The translations under genes and the position numbers were made by a program. Below, in pieces: positions 1 to 5,594 of a DNA stretch of 10,112 nt. Position 1 is the stretch's first letter, and every line of letters starts with the position of its first letter. Source of the DNA: Cyclobacteriaceae bacterium (GTDB lineage: Bacteria; Bacteroidota; Bacteroidia; Cytophagales; Cyclobacteriaceae). The DNA lies in assembly GCA_029882675.1 (NCBI GenBank), contig JAOUKJ010000106.1:1-10112 (forward strand), read 5' to 3'. The notes below the pieces were generated by a model. It did no database searches, was not told where the DNA came from, and was given only the letters and a program-made list of their open reading frames with translations.

Positions 1-1
1 C

Positions 2-358
2 CTTTTTGCCCGTCGTACAGCCGTTTGGTTTAAAAATACACTGGTAGGTGCTGAGGAGTTTACCATTCCCCTGATCAAAGAATCAGTAAAAGTGACTGCT
101 GTGACGTATGGTGAAAAAACCCAGGTAGCGGAAGTACACCTCACCAATACCAGTGATGTGGAGTTTGTTTTGTTGAACAAAGGAAAATACACTTTTTATA
201 AAAACAGTGATGCCGTTACCATTAAGCCACACAGTACCCTGATTTTGGACGTAAAGACCCTCAAGGTGTTGTCTTCTTTTGACTTGACCTTTGAACTACT
301 CAATGTAGTGACTAGTCCGGGTAGGCACCCCACTGTAACATGGGAAGTAAAAAAGTAG
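2..358 (+). CDS. C-terminal part of a probable secreted PHP-type phosphodiesterase (partial, cut by left edge)
   Basis: The reading frame is open from base 2 to the TAG at 356-358 (118 residues), so the true start lies outside the window; the GTG at 92 is internal. The first residues, LFARRTAVWFKNTLVG, resemble the end of the PHP fold in Bacteroidota proteins named Sb-PDE family phosphodiesterase or histidinol-phosphatase-like, where an 'ARRT-WFKN-L-G' stretch precedes the C-terminal domain. The remaining ~85 residues are beta-rich with alternating hydrophobics (VAEVHLTN, VEFVLLN, HSTLILDV), as in a small Ig-like or beta-sandwich end domain, and finish in EVKK. The family link is from memory of the motif, not a search; the metal ligands that would prove it lie upstream. 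If right, it is a metal-dependent phosphoesterase acting outside the cytoplasm. An unrelated secreted protein remains possible. Confidence 0.6.
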   Translation, partial: LFARRTAVWFKNTLVGAEEFTIPLIKESVKVTAVTYGEKTQVAEVHLTNTSDVEFVLLNKGKYTFYKNSDAVTIKPHSTLILDVKTLKVLSSFDLTFELLNVVTSPGRHPTVTWEVKK

Positions 359-439
359 ACAGCGCTAAAATACAGGCAGTCCCGCAGGCACAAGAGCAGC
401 GGGTAGTATGTGTTGTGGAAATTAACCCGATTTTACTTT

Positions 440-447
440 CATCTTTG
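440..447 (+). promoter_or_regulatory. Possible Bacteroidota -7 box upstream of the candidate RNA
   Basis: CATCTTTG followed by C matches the Bacteroidota -7 consensus TAnnTTTG at all but the first base. A TTG at 413-415 could act as the -33 element, but the 24-nt gap is longer than the usual ~19-21. Transcription would start near 453-457, just before the stretch with the best RNA-like pairing. The match is weak on its own; its position ahead of the paired region gives it some weight. Confidence 0.3.
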
Positions 448-454
448 CAAATCT

Positions 455-600
455 TGCACAGGAGGGAATCTGTAGTTTCAGGTCGTAAAAGGGGTTAATG
501 GATCCTGTTAATTGTAAGGAGGTGAGCCGCTTCTTGTGAGGCTTGCTGTGTACGATCATACCACGACGGTGGAATAGCAACAGGTTTCGCGTGAGAATAT
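455..600 (+). ncRNA. Candidate structured non-coding RNA, possibly 6S-like
   Basis: What is seen: a long-range stem pairs 500-509 (GGATCCTGTT) with 579-588 (AACAGGTTTC), ten positions with one T-T mismatch and one G-T pair. Inside it, TTGCT (543-547) can pair with AGCAA (576-580), so that 576-584 forms one continuous 3' strand against TTGCT and CCTG if the closing stem shortens by two pairs. AGCC (525-528) can pair with GGCT (540-543), and CCAC (561-564) with GTGG (569-572) around a GACG loop. A promoter-like box sits just upstream and no credible protein gene covers the region. The motif series GGTGAGCC, TTGTGAGGCTTGCTGTG and AGCAACAGG reminds me of Bacteroidota 6S RNA, but that is memory, not a match I could test. 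Both ends are approximate, I see no T-run terminator, and an unrelated regulatory RNA or chance pairing is possible. Confidence 0.33.
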
Positions 601-626
601 TTATAATTCATACGCCTACCACAGTC

Positions 627-682
627 TTACTACTTACTACTTACTACTTATTACTTATTACTTACTACTTACTACTTACTAC
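627..682. repeat. Heptamer tandem array A: eight units of TTACTAC / TTATTAC
   Basis: Eight head-to-tail 7-bp units with no indels: three TTACTAC, two TTATTAC, three TTACTAC. The two variant units carry the same C-to-T change and are adjacent, which suggests one variant unit duplicated inside the array. The array abuts the 3' end of the leftward permease gene: its last base (682) is the G of that gene's TAG on the minus strand. Read leftwards the unit is GTAGTAA, which contains TAG and TAA; because 7 is not a multiple of 3, stops appear in all three minus-strand frames within a few units. Read rightwards it contains no stop in any frame. Similar 7-bp arrays (STRR) are known in cyanobacteria; any link is only by analogy. 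Confidence 0.95.
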
Positions 683-1458
683 TATAAAATAAATATCAAC
701 AACGCCCCCACCCCGGTAAGCAGGATAATCAGTTGCCTGTATTTTTTCTCACGTATCTTTTTCACCAGGGCCACGCCAAGTACGAAACCCGCTACGATTC
801 CCGGGATAAGACGAAGGTTAATGGCGAAAGTTTCCCAACTGATGGTTTCCCAGACAAAAACGTGAAAGGGCACTTTAAAGACGTTGATAATCAGAAACAA
901 CCAGGCTCCCGTGCCTATGAAATGCTGTTTGGGCAAACGCATGGCAAGGAAATATAAATTTGAAAAGGCACCGGCCAGGTTGCCCACCATGGTGGTGAAT
1001 CCCGCCAATAGTCCGGTAATTCCGGCAAACCACCATTTGTCGGGCACTTCCTTTGAATCTTTTTTTTCCCACCAGATCATAATTCCTAAACTGATGATGA
1101 TGATGGCCCCCATGCCAATACGAAAGAGGTCTTCCGGCAGGTCTTTGCCGGTAAAAACACCGACAAGGATCCCAACAACCATCCAGGGCATGAGTTTATA
1201 GAGATGTTTCCATTGGGTATGCCGGTGGTAATACCATACAGCCATGATATCACCAACAATGAGCATGGGCAAAAGGATGCCCGTGGAAGCCCGGCCACCA
1301 AAGGCCAGTACCATCAGGGTGACCGACATGACAGCTATTCCGTTGATGCCCGCCTTGGTAAGCCCCAAAAGAAAGGCGCCAAACAGGGCCAGACCCCAAT
1401 GATTCCAGGGAATGTCAAGCGCCCCGAAAAGCTGGTCATAAATGGGAGAAATTTCCAT
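682..1458 (-). CDS. TauE/SafE (TSUP) family membrane permease
   Basis: A 258-residue, strongly hydrophobic protein of the sulfite exporter TauE/SafE (TSUP) superfamily, whose members move sulfite, sulfonates, sulfoacetate or other small organic anions across the inner membrane. Seven to eight membrane segments can be placed, at about 20-40, 43-55, 57-77, 89-103, 113-130, 142-172, 180-203, 213-233 and 240-258, some doubtful. The family-typical first helix has G-(x)n-G-L-T-K-A-G-I (about 27-38), and the internal-repeat counterpart GLLAGFTTMVGNLAGAF lies at 149-165. The length suits the family. The ATG at 1458 gives an N-terminus that runs straight into the first helix. Substrate cannot be read from sequence. 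It is transcribed leftwards, 175 nt after rhomboid B, so it may be the last gene of that operon or have its own promoter; I saw no convincing promoter box. The stop codon is completed by array A. Confidence 0.88.
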   Translation of the reverse strand: MEISPIYDQLFGALDIPWNHWGLALFGAFLLGLTKAGINGIAVMSVTLMVLAFGGRASTGILLPMLIVGDIMAVWYYHRHTQWKHLYKLMPWMVVGILVGVFTGKDLPEDLFRIGMGAIIIISLGIMIWWEKKDSKEVPDKWWFAGITGLLAGFTTMVGNLAGAFSNLYFLAMRLPKQHFIGTGAWLFLIINVFKVPFHVFVWETISWETFAINLRLIPGIVAGFVLGVALVKKIREKKYRQLIILLTGVGALLIFIL

Positions 1459-1522
1459 AAAGAATACGCGTGCCGGATTTTTATTTGTGCAAAAGCCCCA
1501 ATATTATTAATTTATTTTTATT

Positions 1523-1634
1523 CACTGTTTACTGATCACTGTTTACTGATCACTGTTTACTGATCACTGATCACTGATCACTGTTTACTGATCACTGTTT
1601 ACTGATCACTGATAACTGTTTACTGTTTACTGAT
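1523..1634. repeat. Heptamer tandem array B: sixteen units of consensus NACTGWT
   Basis: Sixteen consecutive 7-bp units, all fitting [CTA]ACTG[AT]T without an indel. In order they are CACTGTT, TACTGAT (this pair three times), CACTGAT twice, CACTGTT, TACTGAT, CACTGTT, TACTGAT, CACTGAT, AACTGTT, TACTGTT, TACTGAT. A decayed seventeenth unit, CACTTTT (1635-1641), runs into the end of the rhomboid B gene. Units ending in GTT are always followed by T, while units ending in GAT are followed by C or once by A, so a 14-bp super-repeat dominates. TGATCA palindromes recur at many junctions. The rhomboid B stop (TGA, 1636-1634) spans the boundary of units 16 and 17. Read leftwards the array carries TGA and TAA in all frames. 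Confidence 0.95.
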
Positions 1635-2530
1635 CACTTTTTACTCGCATTAAACAGCTTTTCTTTTTCAGTTTTCGTGAGGCTCTCATACCCCGATTGG
1701 CTGATCTTGTCCAGGATGGCATCTATTTCGGCCTGAGAAGGTGTGGTTTTGCCCGTGCTTTTGGCAGTGCCGGTAGTGGAAGTCTGGGGCTTTTTTTTGC
1801 GAGGGCTGCTGTAATGAACCTTCATCTTGGGAGTGCGCACAAAAAAGCTTTTAATAAACATTAGAAACCGGGTGATCCAGGCCCCCATATCAACGCCCTT
1901 TTGCATATTGCGGATATACATATAGCCGATCAGGGCACCGGATAAGTGGGCAAGTTCCCCACCGAAGTTATTCCCCTTCAAACCCAGGAAAGAAAGAACG
2001 ACCAATACAGCAGCAATGTATTTGATTTTCACAGGCCCGAAAAAGAGGAGGTGCATAGTCTGGTTGGGTACTAAAGTAGCTGTTGCCACAGTCACCGCAA
2101 AAACACCGGCGGATGCACCAAGTGCAATACCACCACTCATGCTTTCAAATTGAGGAATAAGGTTGAATAACGCAAGGATAGAAACACTGCCTACCAGCCC
2201 ACCCAGGATATACAGGTTAATGAGACGGTCACTGCCGTAATGGTAACGGAGTATCATGCCAAACCAATAAAGGTACAGCATGTTCCAAAGGATGTGTGAG
2301 AATCCGTAATGTGTAAAAAAAGAAGTAATTAATGTCCATGGCCGGGTGATCAGTGTTGCTAAGTCGGTGGGCATGGCTACAAAGGTGAGGAAGAGGTCAA
2401 AATTGGGCACAATAAACTCGGCCATCCGCACAAATAAAAAGACAGCCACGTTGATCATGATCAACTGCTGTAGTCCGCTATTTGGCCTTGACCACTGGCT
2501 TTTTAAATCTTCCCTTATACTTTCGAACAT
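1634..2530 (-). CDS. Rhomboid-family intramembrane serine protease B, with C-terminal cytoplasmic extension
   Basis: A 298-residue rhomboid protease, which cuts transmembrane substrates within the lipid bilayer using a Ser-His dyad. The hallmarks are present: H79 and N83 (FSHILWN) in the second core helix, the catalytic serine S140 in GASAG (138-142), and the catalytic His H195 in AHLSGALIGY. The six-helix core spans roughly 22-206. It is followed by a basic linker (about 220-262, SSPRKKKPQ) and a conserved-looking end, AEIDAILDKISQSGYESLTKTEKEKLF, typical of the C-terminal domain (DUF6576-like) on Bacteroidota rhomboids. It begins 3 nt after the rhomboid A stop, so the two are probably translationally coupled. 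The ATG at 2530 gives a normal short N-terminus. Substrate is unknown. The last codons and the stop arise from array B, so the extreme C-terminus (SKK) may vary between strains. Confidence 0.93.
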   Translation of the reverse strand: MFESIREDLKSQWSRPNSGLQQLIMINVAVFLFVRMAEFIVPNFDLFLTFVAMPTDLATLITRPWTLITSFFTHYGFSHILWNMLYLYWFGMILRYHYGSDRLINLYILGGLVGSVSILALFNLIPQFESMSGGIALGASAGVFAVTVATATLVPNQTMHLLFFGPVKIKYIAAVLVVLSFLGLKGNNFGGELAHLSGALIGYMYIRNMQKGVDMGAWITRFLMFIKSFFVRTPKMKVHYSSPRKKKPQTSTTGTAKSTGKTTPSQAEIDAILDKISQSGYESLTKTEKEKLFNASKK

Positions 2531-2533
2531 AAA

Positions 2534-3328
2534 TTAAAAAAACTTAACCATAATATAACCAAAAACCATACCGCCCAGATGGGCCAAATGAGCCACCTGG
2601 TCGCCTGCACTGCGTTGCATCCCCATATAGATGGCCATTCCCCCCAAAATTAATACTAAATATTTGGCCTTTATAGGTATTGGCGGAAATAATAACATCA
2701 GTTGGCGATCAGGAAACAGCATACCAAAGGCCATGAGGATACCATATACAGCCCCGGAAGCCCCGATTACACGACCAGGATGGTGGGTGATGAAAATATC
2801 TTCTGCGTCCCGAACCAGACGGACACTTTCTGATTTATATTCTTCCGGATTTTTTTCATATGTTTCGATGATGTCATATATGGTGCTTCCCGGCCCATTA
2901 AATTGAAGGCTTTCAAACTTGCGGCGGTGATCGTTTACCAGAACAACAAAATTTTCCAACGAAGGGTCGACAGTATATTCCCGTAAGTCACTTTTTAAAC
3001 CCACGGTACCAACATACCCAATGACGGTGTAAAAGATACCTGCCCCCATTCCGGTAATAATATAAAATGCCAGGAATTTCCGGGCTCCCCAGACCATTTC
3101 AAGTGATACACCGAGGAACGCCAGTCCAAGCATATTGAATAGGATATGTGTGAATCCGGCATGTGCAAACATGTAGGTGAAAAACTGGTATGGGGCAAAA
3201 TACACTGAGCCCAGCCGGTACATAGCCAGGAATTGCCCCAGGTTATATTGTTTAAATAGCATTTGGGCAATGAAGATCACCACATTGATGATCAGTAAAC
3301 TTTTGACGGTTGGGGAGAGTCTTAACAT
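2534..3328 (-). CDS. Rhomboid-family intramembrane serine protease A
   Basis: A 264-residue rhomboid protease with the full active-site set: H61 and N65 (FTHILFN), the serine S191 in GASGAVYG (189-196), and the His H250 in AHLGGMVFGY. The N-terminus enters the first membrane helix at about residue 8, and the protein ends right after the last helix (VKFF), with no cytoplasmic tail, unlike its downstream paralogue. Between the third helix and the serine helix there is a hydrophilic insert of about 70 residues (110-182, rich in Asp, Glu, Lys and Arg), much longer than in the compact GlpG core; such inserts probably face one side of the membrane and may help substrate choice (inference). The start ATG overlaps the mutL stop by one base (TAATG, 3330-3326), and the stop is 3 nt from the next start: tight translational coupling in a mutL-rhomboid-rhomboid operon. 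Confidence 0.94.
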   Translation of the reverse strand: MLRLSPTVKSLLIINVVIFIAQMLFKQYNLGQFLAMYRLGSVYFAPYQFFTYMFAHAGFTHILFNMLGLAFLGVSLEMVWGARKFLAFYIITGMGAGIFYTVIGYVGTVGLKSDLREYTVDPSLENFVVLVNDHRRKFESLQFNGPGSTIYDIIETYEKNPEEYKSESVRLVRDAEDIFITHHPGRVIGASGAVYGILMAFGMLFPDRQLMLLFPPIPIKAKYLVLILGGMAIYMGMQRSAGDQVAHLAHLGGMVFGYIMVKFF

Positions 3329-5151
3329 TAATTAAAAAAGGTTTCTATGGTTTTACGTTCTACCAGTTTAAAGGTTGGCTTTCCACCCGGCGTATAGTTC
3401 GGGTTTTTGCAGCGAAAAAGCCGACCCACCAGTTCCTCCATCTCCACGGCATTCATTTTCCTTTTACCCTGAAGAGAAGACCTGCGGGCATACGCACGCA
3501 GTGTTTTTTCCCGCACACTCAGTCCGAGCTCATCGCTACTGTTTTTATATTGTTCGATGACTCCTTCAAAGAGTTCTTTTTCGTTTTCAGTGGCAATATC
3601 CACAGGAATGCCCTGAATTACAATGGTATTGCCTCCGAATTCCTCGAAATTAAATCCCAGCCCTTTCAGTTCGGCTTCAATTTCCTTCACCAATCTGAAA
3701 TCGGCGGTGTTCAGATCAATGGTAACGGGAAACAGGCAATGTTGGGATAAACTTTTATTTGAATCAGCCCGTTCTTCAAATTTTTCAAAGATAACCCTTT
3801 CCAGGGCGGCCCGCTGATCGATCACCATCAGGCCTGATTTTACCGGAGAGAGTATATATTCATTGAAAAGCTGTAGTAGGGAGCCCGGTTTGTTTTCAAG
3901 GCTTTCTGTCTGATTGCCAGCCTGACTTTGGAAGGTGACTGATCGCCCCTGTTCGGTGGTTTCGCTGTCAATAATACGATCCAGATGTTGTCCCTGCCGG
4001 AGCAGGTGCTCATCAAATAAGGTGTCCCAGTTTTCACGGTTTCCCTGTGCCGGGGCAGGAGGAGACTGAAATCGGGAGTACTTGCTGTCTTTTATTGTTT
4101 CACGCTGACCAAGATTTCTCATTAGATTAACATCGGCACTGAAATCCAGCGAAGGCATTATGCTATGAGTGCCCAGAGCCTGTTTTACTGCCGCCCGAAC
4201 AATGGCGTAAATGGTTCGCTCGTCATCAAATTTTATTTCGGTCTTGGTCGGATGCACATTCACATCGATGTGCTCAGGATCAAGCTCGAGAAAAAGTGCG
4301 AAGAAGGGAAACTGTTTTTCAGGCAACAGGCCTTCATAGGCAGTGGTGATGGCGTGGTTAATATAATGACTTTTTATAAACCGGCTGTTGACAAAAAGAT
4401 ATTGGTCTCCACGTGTTTTTTTTGAGAATTCGGGCTTGCCAACATAGCCTCTTACCTTTACAAATTCACTTTCCGTACTACAGGCTGCAAGCTGGTTCTG
4501 GTAGCTTTTGCCGAAAAGACCAACAATGCGCTGTGAGAGTTTGCCGGGTTGCAAATGGAACACTTCTTCGCCATCAATAAAAAGGTTAAAGCTTTTTTCG
4601 GGATAAGCCAGGGCGATATGCTGAAACTCCTCGATGATGTGTTTTTGCTCTACGCCATGCGATTTCAAAAAATTGCGCCGGGCAGGAACATTGAAAAACA
4701 GGTTTTTTACTTTGATGGAGGTGCCTTTTTCACAACTGCAGGGGCTTTGTTCCTTTACGGAGGAGGCTCCTGCTTCAATCCTTGTGCCCAACTCCTGATC
4801 TTGTTGCCGGGTGGTTATTTCCATCTGACTTACAGCGGCAATAGAAGCCATGGCCTCGCCGCGAAAACCCATGGTGCGAATAGCAAATAAATCTTCAGAA
4901 GACTTGATTTTGGAGGTGGCATGCCGTTCAAGGGACATACGTGCGTCTGTTTCAGTCATGCCTATGCCGTTATCCACTACCTGAATCAGGCTTTTGCCGG
5001 CTTCTGCCACAATAAGTTCAATATGGTCAGCGCCCGCATCTATTGCGTTTTCCATCAGCTCCTTTACGGCCGAGGCGGGGCGTTGTACTACTTCCCCTGC
5101 AGCAATCTGGTTGGCAAGTGAATCGGGTAAAAGACGGATAATGTCAGTCAT
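3328..5151 (-). CDS. mutL: DNA mismatch repair protein MutL
   Basis: MutL links mismatch recognition by MutS to strand incision and removal. The N-terminal GHKL ATPase is complete: ANQIAAGEVVQRPASAVKE (13-31) with the catalytic Glu E31, N35 for Mg, DNGIG (60-64), GFRGEA (95-100), and the transducer lobe to about 330 (DVNVHPTK, 296-303). A variable linker (about 335-420) leads to the C-terminal dimerisation/endonuclease domain. There the metal-binding motif reads DQRAALERVIFE (445-456), so D, Q, A and both Glu of DQHA(x)2E(x)4E are kept but the His is Arg. A C-K-N-P...G-G-K-P end motif is at 581-592. I place the start at the ATG at 5151 (607 aa): MTDIIRLLP aligns with the family N-terminus, whereas an in-frame ATG at 5202 would add 17 atypical residues and overlap the upstream gene. 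It shares its stop base with the next start. Confidence 0.97.
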   Translation of the reverse strand: MTDIIRLLPDSLANQIAAGEVVQRPASAVKELMENAIDAGADHIELIVAEAGKSLIQVVDNGIGMTETDARMSLERHATSKIKSSEDLFAIRTMGFRGEAMASIAAVSQMEITTRQQDQELGTRIEAGASSVKEQSPCSCEKGTSIKVKNLFFNVPARRNFLKSHGVEQKHIIEEFQHIALAYPEKSFNLFIDGEEVFHLQPGKLSQRIVGLFGKSYQNQLAACSTESEFVKVRGYVGKPEFSKKTRGDQYLFVNSRFIKSHYINHAITTAYEGLLPEKQFPFFALFLELDPEHIDVNVHPTKTEIKFDDERTIYAIVRAAVKQALGTHSIMPSLDFSADVNLMRNLGQRETIKDSKYSRFQSPPAPAQGNRENWDTLFDEHLLRQGQHLDRIIDSETTEQGRSVTFQSQAGNQTESLENKPGSLLQLFNEYILSPVKSGLMVIDQRAALERVIFEKFEERADSNKSLSQHCLFPVTIDLNTADFRLVKEIEAELKGLGFNFEEFGGNTIVIQGIPVDIATENEKELFEGVIEQYKNSSDELGLSVREKTLRAYARRSSLQGKRKMNAVEMEELVGRLFRCKNPNYTPGGKPTFKLVERKTIETFFN

Positions 5152-5176
5152 TTGGTATTTTCTACAAAAAGTACTT

Positions 5177-5467
5177 TTAGGCAAAGGCAATGAAAACAAC
5201 AATGCTTATCAATAAAGCCAATATAATCATTCGGATTAAGTTGCTGCGCTTATTGGTTTTACTGTGGTATCTTTTGAAAGAGCCATGTATTTGACTGGAA
5301 AAAGAACCGGAATTGCTTTTTCCTTCACGCCTAAGTTTGAGCTCAATTCGTATATTATCCTCCCTTTTTTTAATTTCTTCCTTGATGGGATCGTAGTACC
5401 GGGGCGTAAAATAAAAACGCTGGTGTTTGGCTATTTTGAAAAAAGATGGGATTTTTTGAGACATCAT
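5177..5467 (-). CDS. Small conserved single-pass membrane protein upstream of mutL
   Basis: A 96-residue protein with a basic, soluble N-terminal part and one C-terminal hydrophobic helix (about 77-95), ending almost at the membrane: a tail-anchored layout. The motif FYFTPRYYDPIKEEIKKR (18-35) and the opening KIPSFFK match small proteins I recall in Bacteroidota directly upstream of mutL, often labelled 'riboflavin synthase subunit beta'. That label has no support here: no lumazine- or riboflavin-synthase residue pattern is visible. Two adjacent ATGs (5467, 5464) could start it; the second gives the usual MSQKIPSFF beginning. Its stop is 25 nt before the mutL start, so it is the first gene of the leftward operon. 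Function is unknown; persistence beside mutL suggests conserved co-transcription rather than a proven role in repair. Confidence 0.82.
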   Translation of the reverse strand: MMSQKIPSFFKIAKHQRFYFTPRYYDPIKEEIKKREDNIRIELKLRREGKSNSGSFSSQIHGSFKRYHSKTNKRSNLIRMIILALLISIVVFIAFA

Positions 5468-5542
5468 TCAATTTTTTTTATCATCTTCATAACTCGAAAT
5501 TTTTTAAAAAGCACAACAGAACAAAATTTTTTGATTTTTTAG

Positions 5543-5550
5543 TATCTGTG
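5543..5550 (+). promoter_or_regulatory. Possible promoter -7 box for the GH3/beta-lactamase-bshA operon
   Basis: TATCTGTG followed by C matches TAnnTTTG with one change (T to G). It lies 44 nt before the ATG at 5595. No TTG is found at normal -33 spacing; the nearest TTG (5531-5533) is only 9 nt away. It abuts the leftward -7 box (5551-5558), so polymerases on the two promoters would compete if both are used. It is the best rightward candidate in this gap, but weak. Confidence 0.3.
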
Positions 5551-5558
5551 CAAAAATA
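5551..5558 (-). promoter_or_regulatory. Probable promoter -7 box for the small protein-mutL-rhomboid operon
   Basis: On the minus strand this reads TATTTTTG followed by C, an exact match to the Bacteroidota TAnnTTTG -7 consensus. A TTG lies 15 nt upstream (5574-5576 on the plus strand), somewhat closer than the usual spacing, so the -33 match is imperfect. Transcription would begin about 75 nt before the small protein's start. It is the only box of this quality in the divergent region pointing left. Confidence 0.45.
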
Positions 5559-5594
5559 ATGTTTTCTTCGGAGCAATAAAGAGAAAACACGTTT

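Larger units (their letters stand above)
359..626. other. Intergenic stretch without a convincing protein gene
   Basis: This region separates the left-edge gene from the first heptamer array. No open frame here looks like protein: the longest I found by hand is a 45-codon minus-strand frame (422-559) of no recognisable type. A CCCGC (381-385) / GCGGG (399-403) hairpin with a 13-nt loop follows the upstream stop codon, but no T-run follows it, so it is a poor intrinsic terminator. From about 440 on, the DNA has a promoter-like box and then several mutually compatible pairings, described as a candidate RNA. A perfect ten-base match to the anti-Shine-Dalgarno complement (AAGGAGGTGA, 516-525) also lies here with no gene behind it. 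Confidence 0.6.

Noticed and set aside
92..358. An 88-residue stand-alone gene starting at the GTG at 92
   Set aside because: The same frame is open back to the window edge and its upstream residues continue a plausible protein, so the GTG is internal to a truncated gene.
381..403. CCCGC/GCGGG hairpin as an intrinsic terminator of the left-edge gene
   Set aside because: Only five base pairs with a 13-nt loop, and no T-run follows; too weak to call.
422..559. A 45-codon minus-strand frame starting MIVHSKPHKK in the intergenic region
   Set aside because: No recognisable family, no good start context, and it lies antisense to the better-supported RNA-like structure; frames of this length arise by chance.
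627..1634. CRISPR array or phage attachment repeats
   Set aside because: The repeats are contiguous 7-bp units without spacers, no cas, integrase or transposase gene is present, and the two arrays differ in sequence.
5152..5202. Seventeen extra residues at the MutL N-terminus from an upstream in-frame ATG at 5202
   Set aside because: The added residues do not resemble the MutL N-terminus and the start would lie inside the upstream gene; the ATG at 5151 matches the family start.
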